A DNA stretch of 64,000 nucleotides from Flagellimonas pacifica (lineage in GTDB: Bacteria > Bacteroidota > Bacteroidia > Flavobacteriales > Flavobacteriaceae), in assembly GCF_900215465.1 (NCBI RefSeq), contig NZ_OBEH01000003.1, forward strand, positions 248,001 to 312,000. Direction: 5' to 3'. Below the pieces are notes generated by a model that was not told where the DNA came from, made no database searches, and saw only the letters and a program-made list of their open reading frames with translations. Below are positions 24,449 to 34,953 of the stretch, one piece after another (within the stretch, counting starts at the first letter, position 1; each line of letters starts with the position of its first letter). Both the position numbers and the translations under genes were made by a program.

Positions 24449-27400
24449 TTAAATAGTACTGTCTATATGATATTTGGAGAGATATTTTTCAATGTTCTCT
24501 TCAGTATCAGCCGATTTCTTAAAATCTTTTGGGGTTGTTCCAAACTGATTTTTAAAACTTTTTGAAAAATATTTAGGGTCATTGAACCCAACTAAATGAG
24601 CCGCTTCAGAGATTGAATATCCAAATTTCACCAAAAGTACAGCTCCCTTTTTTAAGCGTATTTCCCTTGTAAAATCAATTACACTGACACCAGTAACATT
24701 TAGGCATTTTCTGTATAAACTTGAGTAACTCATGTTTAACGACTCCGCCAACTGTTGTACCTTAAATTCTGGGTCTTTTATGTGCTTATTGATATTTGTG
24801 ACCAAATTCTCTAAGAAGATTTCATCCTGTGATTTACTTTGGGAAAACTGGGGCCTATTAATCAATTCTTTCCTATATTTTGAGATGATATGTTCTTTGG
24901 ACAACAAAATATTGTTCACCTTCAATAGAAGTTCTTTGGTATTGAACGGTTTATTGATGAATTCTACCGCACCGGTCTTTAATCCCTCAATTTTTGCCTT
25001 TGTTGAATTCTTGGCTGTCAGCAATACAATGGGAATATGTTTTGTTAAATTATGCTTGTTCAATTCCTTGCACATTTCTATACCATCCATTTGTGGCATC
25101 ATTATATCACTTATTATTAAATCAGGGACATTGTTTTTTGCATGATAAAAACCTTCTTCTCCGTTATCGGCCAGTAGTATGTTGTATTGAGAAGATAAAA
25201 GTTCTTTCAGAAATTGCTGAAGCTCAAAATTATCTTCAACGATGAGTATACTTTTTCTACCAGAATTGGTTATCGGCTCTTGTAAAGTTTTTTCATCGTC
25301 ATTCAATTTTGTCTCTGTTTTTTGATTGTCAATAGCTATTTTTTCTTCATCCTTATATGACTTTTCTGCTATGGGAATTTTTATGGTAAAAGTGGTTCCC
25401 TCATTTGGTATGCTATGTACTTTAATTTTTCCTTTATGTAGGGTTACCAATTCTTTGGTAAGAGCTAATCCAATTCCAGCTCCTTTTGCTTTTCTGTTGT
25501 TACCCGACCGATAGAAGATTTTAAAAATTTTGTCGAGCTCATCTTTTTGTATTCCTTGACCAGAGTCTGATACGGAGATTTTAATAATACTTTTTTTGAC
25601 AATAGGGGAGACGGATAATTGTACATTACCTTCAACTGGAGTGTACTTAAAGGCGTTGGATAGTAAATTGTATAATATATGTTCTAGTTTTTCTTTGTCG
25701 TACCAAGCATTGTTCAGGTTTTTAGGGCAGTTAATGGAAAAATCTATTTGTTTGTTCCTTGCAATTTCTTTAAAAGACATACAAATACTGGTAATATCAA
25801 GATATAGATTGTTCCTACTTACCAACAACCTCAATTTACTTGCCTCCTTATTTCTAATTAGAGTAAGTTCTCGGGCAATTCTGCTAAGCCTACCGGCGTT
25901 GTTTGATATAATATTCAATCGCTCTTTAAGAAGCATATTGCCATTGAGTTCGGCACGTTTGAGCATATCTTCAATAGGTCCAAGAATTAAAGTGATAGGG
26001 GTCTGGATTTCATGTGACATTTTAGTGAAAAAATCTATTTTTGCGTTGTGAAGGTCCTGTTCTTTGGTACGAATTATTTTATTGATCAACAATTTTTTCC
26101 TTAGTCTATACCATTTGATGATACCAAAGGCCAACAACACCAAAAATGTACCATAAATAATGTGTGCCAATGGTTTGTTCCAAAATGGTTGCGCAATGGA
26201 AATAGCTATTGTTTTGCCAAAGCTTTTAGAGAGGTCATTCATTTCATGGCCCTTTATCTCCAAAGTGTATTTGCCCGGGGGTACATTGGTGTAAGTGGCC
26301 AATCCTTCAGTATATGAATTCTTCCATTCATCATCAAACCCGATCAATTTATAGGAATAGGAATAATTATGATTTAATATGTTATCTATTGCCGCAAAGC
26401 GAATAGAAAAGGAAGACTGATTGTACGCAAGATCAAGATTGTTCAAATTAAAAACTTCAGATTTAATTTGTTTGGGAAGCAAATCTTTGGCTGGTTTATT
26501 CAGCACCTCAATATCATAGACCATCAACTTGGGATTTGATGGGGTCTTGGTCAATTCATGGGGATAGAAATAGGTGACGCCTTTTGTATTTCCAAAGTAA
26601 AGCTGTCCATCACTATCCTTGAAAGTGCTGTTAGACATGAAATTACCATTGGGTAATCCATCAGAAGAATAATAAATTTCCGTTGTTTGGGTTTCACTAT
26701 CCAAGTGCACAATGGCATTGTATATGCTTGCCCAAATATTGTTTTTATCAATATAGTTAATAGCAATAAAATTAAAATCCCTTATTGCCCCAATATGTTC
26801 AAAATTTGAGAATGTATTGGTTTGGGTATTGAATGTTGCAAGTTTGTTGTGTTCATCTATTAGCCAAATTTTATCATCTCCACCCGGAGACATTGAAATC
26901 ACCCTTGAAATATTCTCTTTTGAATCTGCTTTGAAATTTTCGAAAAATGAATGTTCAATATTGTCGTTATTTTCTATAAACTTGAACAAGCCCCCATTAT
27001 ATTGCCCTATCCAAAGAGTACCAGTTTTGTCTTCTGTAATACTCTCTGCGATAACTCCTTGTAGTCCATTCTCATTGTTTCCAAATGTTGCTAATAGTTT
27101 TTGGTTGGAATCATAGATATTCAGCGAAACGTTTGACCCCACCCATATTCTATTTTTAGAGTCTTTGTACAAAACCCTGATATCCTTTGCAATTTGCCCT
27201 TTACTGTTTTTAACCGGTAAAGCTTTAAAAGTATTGGTGTTGGAACTGTGATGCCATAGTCCATTCCGGTAAGTTCCAAATAGAAGATCAGCTTTGTCAT
27301 CTTCAATCATGGATTGTACATAAAAGTTGTTCTTGGCATCATTAAAATACTGCTTTGCCATACCGTTGTTTCCAATTCTGGTAAGTCCTGCACCATCTGT

Positions 27401-28528
27401 TCCTATCCATAATGACTTGTCACGGGCCTTTAAAACACTTAATACCCGCATTGGAATATTATTTTCTGACCCGGTGTGATAGTTTATGTTTTTATTGGTA
27501 TTTGGAATAATATTTAAATTTCCATATTTAGTGACCAACCATATGTTTTTGTGATTGTCCTCGCTTACATCCAATATGGTATTGCTTTCTATAGAAAATT
27601 CATCAAAGTAATTCTTCTTAAAGACTTTTACTTGGCCAGTTTTACTATCAATCTTGTATAATCCATTTCCATCAGTTCCAGCCCAAATATTTTTGCTGCC
27701 ATCCAGATATAGGTTTAAAAAAAGTGAAGAGGAAAGGTTCTCTATATCTCCTTTAAAAAAGCCACCTGATATTATTTTTTGTTGAGCAATATCATATATA
27801 TGAAGTCCATTTGCTTCAGTCCCAATCCAAAGACGATTTTCACTATCCATTTTTAGAACAATACCACCGGGATAATCCGTAAAAGGGCCAATAATTTCCG
27901 TTTGCCTGCCCGATTGAACGGAATATTTATAAATTTTACCTTTGGTAGTTCCTACATATACATTGTCATTTTTGTCAAAATCCAAATTGTTGACCGTATT
28001 GTCGGCCATGTTAATATTTGGTATAGTTGTGATACTATCAAATTTCTGGTTATGATATTTATATATGATTCCTTCTTTAGAGGCCATCCAAACTTGCTTG
28101 CCATTTGGCCTGATTTTTTCAATCGATTTTTTCAGTTTATGATTGAAACGTTCAAATTGTCCAAGCTGCGCATCGTATTTAGCTAGGAGACCGTCTCGAG
28201 TAATGATCCAAATATTCTTTGAATTATCATTTATAATAAAATCGATTCGATCATCTTTCTGTATGGTTGGAAAAATACTTTTATTATCGATCAAGGAAAA
28301 ACTGTAGCCATTATAGATCAATATACCATTGATAGCTGACATCCATATGTTTCCCAATGCACCTTGGGCAATATTGCTGACAAAAAACTGCTTATTATTA
28401 TGACTGGGAACTAGAGATTTAAAATTGCCTTGGTCCTGTCCAAACATCTGCATCCCAGCACTTCCAAACATGACAAGAGCCAAGGTGATAGTTAATGTTT
28501 TAAAGGAAAAAGGTGACAAATATTTCAT
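24449..28528 (-). CDS. Hybrid two-component system regulator of the glycan locus
   Basis: A 1359-residue one-protein sensor-regulator. After a signal peptide (about 1-30), a periplasmic double-propeller sensor of many short two-component-propeller repeats (for example NIWMSAINGILIYNG, RLWIGTEANGLHIYD, SLWIGTDGAGLTRIG) runs to about 690. A Y_Y_Y domain (YKLIGFDDEWKNS) follows, then one membrane helix near 785-805. The kinase core has phospho-acceptor His839 (MSHEIQTP) and ATPase boxes NLLSNAFKYTP, DSGQGI and GAGIGLAL. The receiver has Asp1141 (SDIMMP) and is followed by an AraC-type DNA-binding domain. This family senses a breakdown product of the target glycan in the periplasm. It is divergent from the GH109-SusC-SusD operon, its likely target. 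Confidence 0.95.
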   Translation of the reverse strand: MKYLSPFSFKTLTITLALVMFGSAGMQMFGQDQGNFKSLVPSHNNKQFFVSNIAQGALGNIWMSAINGILIYNGYSFSLIDNKSIFPTIQKDDRIDFIINDNSKNIWIITRDGLLAKYDAQLGQFERFNHKLKKSIEKIRPNGKQVWMASKEGIIYKYHNQKFDSITTIPNINMADNTVNNLDFDKNDNVYVGTTKGKIYKYSVQSGRQTEIIGPFTDYPGGIVLKMDSENRLWIGTEANGLHIYDIAQQKIISGGFFKGDIENLSSSLFLNLYLDGSKNIWAGTDGNGLYKIDSKTGQVKVFKKNYFDEFSIESNTILDVSEDNHKNIWLVTKYGNLNIIPNTNKNINYHTGSENNIPMRVLSVLKARDKSLWIGTDGAGLTRIGNNGMAKQYFNDAKNNFYVQSMIEDDKADLLFGTYRNGLWHHSSNTNTFKALPVKNSKGQIAKDIRVLYKDSKNRIWVGSNVSLNIYDSNQKLLATFGNNENGLQGVIAESITEDKTGTLWIGQYNGGLFKFIENNDNIEHSFFENFKADSKENISRVISMSPGGDDKIWLIDEHNKLATFNTQTNTFSNFEHIGAIRDFNFIAINYIDKNNIWASIYNAIVHLDSETQTTEIYYSSDGLPNGNFMSNSTFKDSDGQLYFGNTKGVTYFYPHELTKTPSNPKLMVYDIEVLNKPAKDLLPKQIKSEVFNLNNLDLAYNQSSFSIRFAAIDNILNHNYSYSYKLIGFDDEWKNSYTEGLATYTNVPPGKYTLEIKGHEMNDLSKSFGKTIAISIAQPFWNKPLAHIIYGTFLVLLAFGIIKWYRLRKKLLINKIIRTKEQDLHNAKIDFFTKMSHEIQTPITLILGPIEDMLKRAELNGNMLLKERLNIISNNAGRLSRIARELTLIRNKEASKLRLLVSRNNLYLDITSICMSFKEIARNKQIDFSINCPKNLNNAWYDKEKLEHILYNLLSNAFKYTPVEGNVQLSVSPIVKKSIIKISVSDSGQGIQKDELDKIFKIFYRSGNNRKAKGAGIGLALTKELVTLHKGKIKVHSIPNEGTTFTIKIPIAEKSYKDEEKIAIDNQKTETKLNDDEKTLQEPITNSGRKSILIVEDNFELQQFLKELLSSQYNILLADNGEEGFYHAKNNVPDLIISDIMMPQMDGIEMCKELNKHNLTKHIPIVLLTAKNSTKAKIEGLKTGAVEFINKPFNTKELLLKVNNILLSKEHIISKYRKELINRPQFSQSKSQDEIFLENLVTNINKHIKDPEFKVQQLAESLNMSYSSLYRKCLNVTGVSVIDFTREIRLKKGAVLLVKFGYSISEAAHLVGFNDPKYFSKSFKNQFGTTPKDFKKSADTEENIEKYLSKYHIDSTI

Positions 28529-28562
28529 TTCTTATGACAGATGACCTGATGATAACAAATTT

Positions 28563-28596
28563 GGCATTTCTTCCGCAATATTAATACGGCATTTCT
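28563..28596. promoter_or_regulatory. Direct repeat near the hybrid regulator start, possible AraC-type site
   Basis: GGCATTTCT occurs at 28563-28571 and again at 28588-28596, 25 bases apart, just upstream of the hybrid regulator start. Tandem half-sites are typical for AraC-type DNA-binding domains. No binding evidence exists. Confidence 0.35.
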
Positions 28597-28753
28597 ATTA
28601 AAAAGGTGGAATATCTTGTCATATGGTCACAATCAACCCACTTTTTAGACATTTTCAATTAAGAATACCTTGCATTCTGTTGTGCCTCGAAACCTAGGTG
28701 AGGATAAATTCAACAGTCTAAATAATATACTATCAATACCTTATTAATAGCAC

Positions 28754-28794
28754 TTACCCTTTTGTAAGATCCAAAATCTTTCAAAAAGGGGTAA
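28754..28794. promoter_or_regulatory. Imperfect inverted repeat upstream of the GH109-SusCD promoter
   Basis: TTACCCTTTTG (28754-28764) and CAAAAAGGGGTAA (28782-28794) pair along their length with two single-base bulges. The element ends 42 bases before the -33 box of the predicted promoter, a suitable place for an activator. Confidence 0.4.
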
Positions 28795-28836
28795 TAATAT
28801 GTCAAACCTAGTTTAAAAGAAGAATTGAACCCCTTT

Positions 28837-28866
28837 TTTGATTGAAAACCGTAAAAGCATTATTTG
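28837..28866 (+). promoter_or_regulatory. Promoter of the GH109-SusC-SusD operon
   Basis: TTTG at 28837-28840 is followed after 18 bases by ATTATTTG (28859-28866), a near match to TAnnTTTG. The TTG at 28864 that extends the open frame lies inside this -7 box, which supports the ATG at 28903 as the true start. Confidence 0.5.
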
Positions 28867-28902
28867 ATAAAACCCTCAAATTTGGACAAAAATATACCAA
28901 GA

Positions 28903-30267
28903 ATGAGTTCTAGAAGAAGTTTTGTCAAAACAACAGCATTAGCTTCAGCAGGTATTGCGATGGTACCTGATATGGCTTTTGGAAAAAAGTTAAACAGCTA
29001 TAACGATAAATTAAAGTTGGCTTTTATTGGAGTGGGTTTAAGGGGGACAAATCATCTAAACAATGCCTTGCATAGAAAAGATGTTGAAATCACCGCCATT
29101 TGTGATATAGATCCTAGACGTATTGAGATTGCCTTAGAACATATTGACAAAGCGGGTTTTAAGAAACCTCAGGTCTTTGGTAAAAACGATCATGACTATC
29201 TGAATCTGCTTGAACTAAAGGAAGTAGATGCGGTGATAATAGCAACCCCTTGGCTGTGGCATACAAAAATGGCAGTAAATGCAATGAAAGCTGGAAAATA
29301 TACCGGTTTGGAAGTTTCTGCTGCAAATACCATTGAGGAGTGCTGGGATTTGGTAAACACGCATGAAGAGACTGGCAGTCATTTAATGATTTTGGAAAAT
29401 GTAAATTATAGAAGGGATGTTTTGGCAGTACTAAATATGGTAAAGCAAAACGTTTTTGGTGAATTATTGCATTTTACATGTGGTTACCAACATGATTTAA
29501 GAGGGGTAAAGCTTAATGATGGTAAAACGGCATACGGAAAAGGAGTCGAATTTGGAGAAAAGGGAATTTCCGAATCCGCCTGGAGAACACAACATTCATT
29601 ATTGAGAAATGCAGATGTGTACCCTACGCACGGTTTGGGTCCTATAGCTGTAATGGCAGATGTAAATAGAGGTAATCGTTTTGTCTCTTTAACATCTCAT
29701 GCCACAAAAGCCATTGGATTAAATAAATATATCATTGATAATGGAGGTAAAGATCATCCCAATGCCAAATTAAAATGGAAACAAGGCGATATAATAACGT
29801 CCACTATAGAAACATCTAATGGAGAAACCATTATTGTAACTCATAATGTAAATACTCCACACCCTTATTCTTTAGGATTTAAAGTGCAAGGAGTTCAAGG
29901 ACTTACAGATTTTGATTACCACACGCAGCGAATACACATTGAAGGCGTTACCGAAGGACATGGTTGGGAAAAAATGGATGCTTGGTTTGAAAAATACGAT
30001 CACCCCTTATGGAAAAAATATGGAGCTAGCGCTAATGATGCAGGGCATGGGGGCATAGACTTTTTTGTTTTAAATGCTTTTGTAGAATCGGCTAAAGAAA
30101 ATATAACACCTCCTATGGATGTATATGATGCCGCTGCTTGGAGTGCGGTTACTCCACTATCAGAAGTTTCAATAGAAAATAATGGTGAACCTCAGGACTT
30201 TCCTGATTTTACCAGAGGTTCATGGATAAATCGCAAACCATATAACTGGATAAAAGAAAACTATTAA
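28903..30267 (+). CDS. GH109-like alpha-N-acetylgalactosaminidase (Gfo/Idh/MocA fold)
   Basis: About 454 residues from ATG 28903. A twin-arginine signal (SRRSFVK) at the N-terminus indicates folded export, as expected for an enzyme carrying bound NAD. The Rossmann part has FIGVGLRGTNH and CDID. It then matches the pattern I know from GH109 enzymes such as the Elizabethkingia one: ATPWLWH, LMILENVNYRRDVLAVLNMV, CGYQHDLR, GVEFGEKG, YPTHGLGP, DVNRGNR, NAKLKWKQGDI, AGHGGIDFF and VYDAAAWS. GH109 enzymes remove alpha-GalNAc, including from blood-group A structures, by an NAD-dependent redox mechanism. It is the first gene of the SusC/SusD operon. Related Gfo/Idh proteins with other activities cannot be excluded. 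Confidence 0.85.
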   Translation: MSSRRSFVKTTALASAGIAMVPDMAFGKKLNSYNDKLKLAFIGVGLRGTNHLNNALHRKDVEITAICDIDPRRIEIALEHIDKAGFKKPQVFGKNDHDYLNLLELKEVDAVIIATPWLWHTKMAVNAMKAGKYTGLEVSAANTIEECWDLVNTHEETGSHLMILENVNYRRDVLAVLNMVKQNVFGELLHFTCGYQHDLRGVKLNDGKTAYGKGVEFGEKGISESAWRTQHSLLRNADVYPTHGLGPIAVMADVNRGNRFVSLTSHATKAIGLNKYIIDNGGKDHPNAKLKWKQGDIITSTIETSNGETIIVTHNVNTPHPYSLGFKVQGVQGLTDFDYHTQRIHIEGVTEGHGWEKMDAWFEKYDHPLWKKYGASANDAGHGGIDFFVLNAFVESAKENITPPMDVYDAAAWSAVTPLSEVSIENNGEPQDFPDFTRGSWINRKPYNWIKENY

Positions 30268-30288
30268 TTAATCACTAAATAACTCTAT

Positions 30289-33264
30289 ATGAAAAACCGA
30301 ACATTAAATTTATTAATTCCTTTATTTCTCTTCTCCATATTTTCATGGGGTCAAGAGAAATCAATAACAGGTACTGTCGTTGATGGTGCAGGGGCACCAG
30401 TAATAGGTGCCAACGTCATAATCAAGGATAAAGCGAGAGGAGCTGTGACGGATTTTGATGGGAAGTTCACTATTGGTAATGTGGCTTCACAGGATGTTTT
30501 GACCATATCTTCAATTGGATATGTAACCCAAGAAATTGTTATTGGCAACCAAACAGACATTACGGTTACCCTTCAAGAAGATGTAAGTCAATTAGAAGAG
30601 GTGGTTGTTGTTGCGTATGGAACGCAAAAGAAGGAAACCGTGACCTCTTCTTTGGTGAGTATCAAATCTGAAGAATTAACGGATGTAACAACACCTGAAG
30701 TTTCTTCAATGTTACAAGGAAAAGCCGCAGGTGTGCAGGTTACCGCATCAGGCGGTGGGCCGGGAAGCCAGCCAAGTATCCTGATAAGAGGGGTTGCTTC
30801 TTTAAATGGACAGGTTACACCACTTTGGGTAGTTGATGGTGTAATACAGCATGGAGCACCAGTAATTAACCCAAATGATGTTGCCGACATTTCTTTGTTG
30901 AAAGATGCTTCAGCCACTGCATTGTATGGTTCCAGAGGAGCCAACGGGGTTGTTTTGGTGACCACAAAAAGAGGGAAAATTGGAGCTAAACCCCAACTTA
31001 ATATTAGTAGTAAAGTTGGGATAAACCAGTTTACCTCAGGCCCTTTCAAGGTAATGGACTCTCAGCAGCTTTATGATTACCATCAAGAAATGGGTATTGA
31101 GCAATCTTGGTTTTCGGAAGATTTACTGGGTCGTGATAACGACTGGTTGGAAGGTGGTACCAAAGATGCCATTGTTAATGATCATAATGCCACTTTTACC
31201 GCAGCAACGGATAAACTTAGCCTATACCTTAATGGAGGTTATTATAATGAAGAAGGAACATTGCGTGGCAATGAGTTGGATAGATTTACTTTTAGAACAA
31301 ACCTAGACTATAAAATTTCTGACAAACTTACCATCAAGCCAAAAATTGCATTTAGTTTTGATGATAGACAAGGTACTGCCGAAGCTCCCTTGTACGAATT
31401 GTTTTTAAACTTACCTTGGGACCAACCTCAATTTGATGACGGCACATTTGTTAATCCAAATGACCTGCCTGTAGATTACTTATGGTACGGTAGAGATCAA
31501 AGAAACTACTTCTTTGACCAACAATGGAACTATAGTGATAGTAACACTTTTAATTTAAGCGCAAATTTTGATTTTGAGTATAAAATTATACCGAATCTAA
31601 GCTACATCTCTACCAACAACTTTACTTTGTTCAGAGATAAGGATTTTGCTTATACAGATCCTAGATCTAACGGTGGTCAGGCGGATAATGGAAGTATTAG
31701 AGAGGACTCCGCAAATAGACGTACAAGGTTGACTACGCAGATGCTAAAATATTCTAACGTATTCAATGATGACCATACCATAAATGCATTGGTTGCTTTT
31801 GAATATAATGATTATGACTATGAGTATTTTAGAGCCGTAGGTATAGGTATAGTTCCTGGATCACAAACTATTGGAAGAGCTGCTGAGGCCAAAGAAACTG
31901 AAGGTACTAGGAATGATTATGCTTTCCAATCGTTTTTTGCTGCTGCAGATTACGACTATAAAGGGCGCTATTTTGCTAAAGCTTCTTTAAGAAGAGACGG
32001 GTCTTCAAGATTTGGTAAGGATAATCAATATGGTACTTTTTTCTCCTTTGGAGCTGGATGGAACATTCATAAAGAAGATTTTTTTAATGCAGAAACCATT
32101 AATGAACTTAAGTTAAGGGCTAGTTATGGATCTGTAGGTAATATACCTACAAATCTGTATGGACATCAAACATTGTATAGTCTGTCTGGTAATTATGATG
32201 GTGCCCCAGGTGCTATTTTGTTTCAAAGCCCTAACCCAGATTTAGGTTGGGAACAGACTTATGAGGCCAATTTTGCCTTGGATACAAGATTTTTCAATAG
32301 GTTAAACCTAACTTTAGAGTACTACCATAAAACCACTACTGATTTATTATGGACAAGGGAGTTACCAGATGATAGCGGATTTGACTATAAATTAATCAAT
32401 GCGGCAGATATGGTAAACAAAGGATTTGAAGCTGCTCTTTCTGCTGATTTGGTGCAAAATGATGACCTAAATATCAACATTGGGTTTAATATCGGTATCA
32501 ATAACAATGAAATCACTGGTTTGGTTGATGATTTAACTTCGCTGCCTGTTGGAAACAAGATCTGGGAAGTAGGAGAAGATACCGGTACTTGGTATATCAG
32601 AAAATGGTTGGGTGTGGATCCACAGAGCGGATTGGCACAGTGGGAAGTAGTGGATGAAGATACCGGAGAAACATCTGAAACAAGCGACTGGAATGCTGCC
32701 ACATTACAAAAAGTAGGTACTTCCACTCCAGATTTTATCGGTGGATTTAATACAAACATAACCTACAAAGGGTTCTCGCTAAGATCAAATTTCAGTTTTT
32801 CTCAGGGAGGAACCGTTTACAACGCTTCTCGCCAACTTTTTGACTCTGATGGATTTTATCCTACATTCAATCAAATGGTATTGGATGATGACTGGTCAAG
32901 ATGGCAACAACCAGGAGATGTGGCAACCCATCCAAATCCGGTTAGAGCACGTGAAGCAAACGGGGGAGATGAAACCCAAATCACAAACAGGAGATCTTCA
33001 AGATATCTAGAAGATGGAAGTTATTTGAGATTGAACAATGTTACATTTTCGTATAACCTGCCAAAAGATGTCTTAAGTAAAATAGGGTTGAACAATGCCC
33101 GCATTTATGTGACTGGAGATAACTTGTTCACGCTTACCAAATTTACAGGCGCAGACCCAACAATTGCAAATTTAGCAAATGATACTGCCTCTGATAGAGG
33201 AAACATTTCCTTGGGTTATCCAATTCCAAGAAGGTATGCACTTGGTCTTAATCTAACATTCTAA
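30289..33264 (+). CDS. SusC/RagA-family TonB-dependent glycan transporter
   Basis: A 991-residue outer-membrane transporter. The signal peptide ends near GQEK (about 22). A carboxypeptidase-like domain (SITGTVVDGAGAPVIGANV, 25-100) is followed by the SusC-type TonB/plug junction VVVVAYGTQKKETVTSS and the plug signature PSILIRGVASLNGQ. Then come GSRGANGVVLVTTKRG and a 22-strand-type barrel ending PRRYALGLNLTF. There is no STN domain, so regulation is not by FecI/FecR but probably by the neighbouring hybrid two-component protein. It works with the SusD lipoprotein encoded 19 bases downstream to import oligosaccharides into the periplasm. Confidence 0.95.
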   Translation: MKNRTLNLLIPLFLFSIFSWGQEKSITGTVVDGAGAPVIGANVIIKDKARGAVTDFDGKFTIGNVASQDVLTISSIGYVTQEIVIGNQTDITVTLQEDVSQLEEVVVVAYGTQKKETVTSSLVSIKSEELTDVTTPEVSSMLQGKAAGVQVTASGGGPGSQPSILIRGVASLNGQVTPLWVVDGVIQHGAPVINPNDVADISLLKDASATALYGSRGANGVVLVTTKRGKIGAKPQLNISSKVGINQFTSGPFKVMDSQQLYDYHQEMGIEQSWFSEDLLGRDNDWLEGGTKDAIVNDHNATFTAATDKLSLYLNGGYYNEEGTLRGNELDRFTFRTNLDYKISDKLTIKPKIAFSFDDRQGTAEAPLYELFLNLPWDQPQFDDGTFVNPNDLPVDYLWYGRDQRNYFFDQQWNYSDSNTFNLSANFDFEYKIIPNLSYISTNNFTLFRDKDFAYTDPRSNGGQADNGSIREDSANRRTRLTTQMLKYSNVFNDDHTINALVAFEYNDYDYEYFRAVGIGIVPGSQTIGRAAEAKETEGTRNDYAFQSFFAAADYDYKGRYFAKASLRRDGSSRFGKDNQYGTFFSFGAGWNIHKEDFFNAETINELKLRASYGSVGNIPTNLYGHQTLYSLSGNYDGAPGAILFQSPNPDLGWEQTYEANFALDTRFFNRLNLTLEYYHKTTTDLLWTRELPDDSGFDYKLINAADMVNKGFEAALSADLVQNDDLNINIGFNIGINNNEITGLVDDLTSLPVGNKIWEVGEDTGTWYIRKWLGVDPQSGLAQWEVVDEDTGETSETSDWNAATLQKVGTSTPDFIGGFNTNITYKGFSLRSNFSFSQGGTVYNASRQLFDSDGFYPTFNQMVLDDDWSRWQQPGDVATHPNPVRAREANGGDETQITNRRSSRYLEDGSYLRLNNVTFSYNLPKDVLSKIGLNNARIYVTGDNLFTLTKFTGADPTIANLANDTASDRGNISLGYPIPRRYALGLNLTF

Positions 33265-33283
33265 CGTTTAAAATATTAAGAAA

Positions 33284-34942
33284 ATGAAAAAAATAATTTA
33301 TGGTGCTTTGTTTGCACTTACAAGTATTTTTTATTCTTGTGATATAGAAAGGTCTACTTATGATGATATTTCTGCCGAAGATTTGTTTAAGGACCCAGAT
33401 GCGATTCAAGTTGCAGCCATAGGTAACTATGCTCTATTAAAAGGAGATACAGGTTATGATGGTTGGGTTGATGATTTACATAGAATTTCAGAATATGCTG
33501 GAGATAACATTACCTTGAGTGGTAGTACAACAGATAATTTGTTTTTCCTATATAACTATCAATCTATTACCACAAATAGTAGGGTAGCTAGGTTTTGGTC
33601 TAATTCCTACAAGATAATCGTAGGGGCAAATACAATAATAGAAAAACTACCTGAAGGTGAATCTGTTGAAGAAGACCAGCTGTTGGGTGAAAATTATTAT
33701 TTAAGAGCCTTGGTGTATTTTCAAATGGGAAATGTGTTTGGGAGACCTTACAACCAAGGAGCCTCAAATCTATCCATTCCTATTAAGCTAACCACAGATC
33801 CTGACGAAGCCCTTACCAGAAATACGGTAGGAGAAGTACATGATCAGGTTGTGTCTGACTTGTTGAAGGCAGAATCCTTAATGACTATCAATAAAGGAGC
33901 TTCATTTGCTTCTAAAGGATCGGCACAAGCCTTGTTGTCAAGAGTATATCTTTATCAGGAAAATAATGCTAAAGCTCAGGAGTACGCTGATAAAGTGATA
34001 AATTCTGGAGAATACTCATTATTGTCCAATGAGAGATTTTCTGTTATGAACACTTTAAAACCAACTGACAACGAAGAAGCTATTTTTGCTGTTACCCTTA
34101 ACACCAATTCTGATTTATCAGGGCAATGGGACGATTGGTTTACCATTGGCTCATTTTATGCTTCTATTGAAGGAACAGGTTGGGGAGAAATGTATGCTTC
34201 TAGGTCTTATTTGGATTTGATCGATCAAAATCCTGATGACGCAAGAAAATCGTTTATAGATCCACAGTATTTAACCGATGAGGGTGGAGAAAGAATACCA
34301 GCTGTTTATTGGGTTGATGAGAGTTATGTATATCAATTTGCAAGAACAACAGATACTGGAGGTACAATAACATTTGATTTTGATGGCAATAATTACACAT
34401 TGCAATCTGAAGACGTAGGAGGGGAAACCGTATATTATTTTAACGGCCCAAGCGGACGACAAGATGTAATCTTCGATTTTGATTTAGAAAAAAGAAATGG
34501 TCATCCAAAATTCTTTATTCTTAAAGCTTCATTACAAGAAGATGATGTACACCTATGGTCACCTATGGTATCCAGATTGGCAGAAATGTATTTGAACAAA
34601 GCAGAAGCATTGGCCAAGTCAGGTTCTGATCAAGAAGCCCTAAACAATATCAATATGCTAAGGCAAAGGGCAGGTGTGCCAGAGTATACATTGGGAAGTT
34701 TACCTGCTGGTAAATCTGTTCTTGATGTGGTGTTGGATGAACGTAGGCTGGAATTAGCTTATGAAGGCCATAGGAGATACGATATTTACAGGAATGGATT
34801 GACGTTGGACAGAAGGTATCCAGGAACGCACTTAGCTGCGGGATCGGCATTTTTTGAAATACCCTCAACCCATCCTAGAATAATTGAGTTTATTCCAGAA
34901 CAACAGATTATTTTGAATCCTGCTCTTGAGCAGAATCCATAA
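33284..34942 (+). CDS. SusD/RagB-family glycan-binding lipoprotein
   Basis: A 552-residue surface lipoprotein with lipobox FYSC, Cys19. It has the SusD pattern: ENYYLRALVYFQMGNVFGRPY near 135-155, ALLSRVYLYQENNAKAQEYADKVI (tetratricopeptide-like helices), and the C-terminal RLAEMYLNKAEALAKSGSDQEALNNINMLRQRAG and VVLDERRLELAYEGHRRYDIYRNG. It acts as the lid and glycan-capture subunit on the SusC barrel. It is translated from the same operon and is followed by a strong hairpin that may separate it from the downstream genes. Confidence 0.95.
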   Translation: MKKIIYGALFALTSIFYSCDIERSTYDDISAEDLFKDPDAIQVAAIGNYALLKGDTGYDGWVDDLHRISEYAGDNITLSGSTTDNLFFLYNYQSITTNSRVARFWSNSYKIIVGANTIIEKLPEGESVEEDQLLGENYYLRALVYFQMGNVFGRPYNQGASNLSIPIKLTTDPDEALTRNTVGEVHDQVVSDLLKAESLMTINKGASFASKGSAQALLSRVYLYQENNAKAQEYADKVINSGEYSLLSNERFSVMNTLKPTDNEEAIFAVTLNTNSDLSGQWDDWFTIGSFYASIEGTGWGEMYASRSYLDLIDQNPDDARKSFIDPQYLTDEGGERIPAVYWVDESYVYQFARTTDTGGTITFDFDGNNYTLQSEDVGGETVYYFNGPSGRQDVIFDFDLEKRNGHPKFFILKASLQEDDVHLWSPMVSRLAEMYLNKAEALAKSGSDQEALNNINMLRQRAGVPEYTLGSLPAGKSVLDVVLDERRLELAYEGHRRYDIYRNGLTLDRRYPGTHLAAGSAFFEIPSTHPRIIEFIPEQQIILNPALEQNP

Positions 34943-34953
34943 ATAAGAATTAA

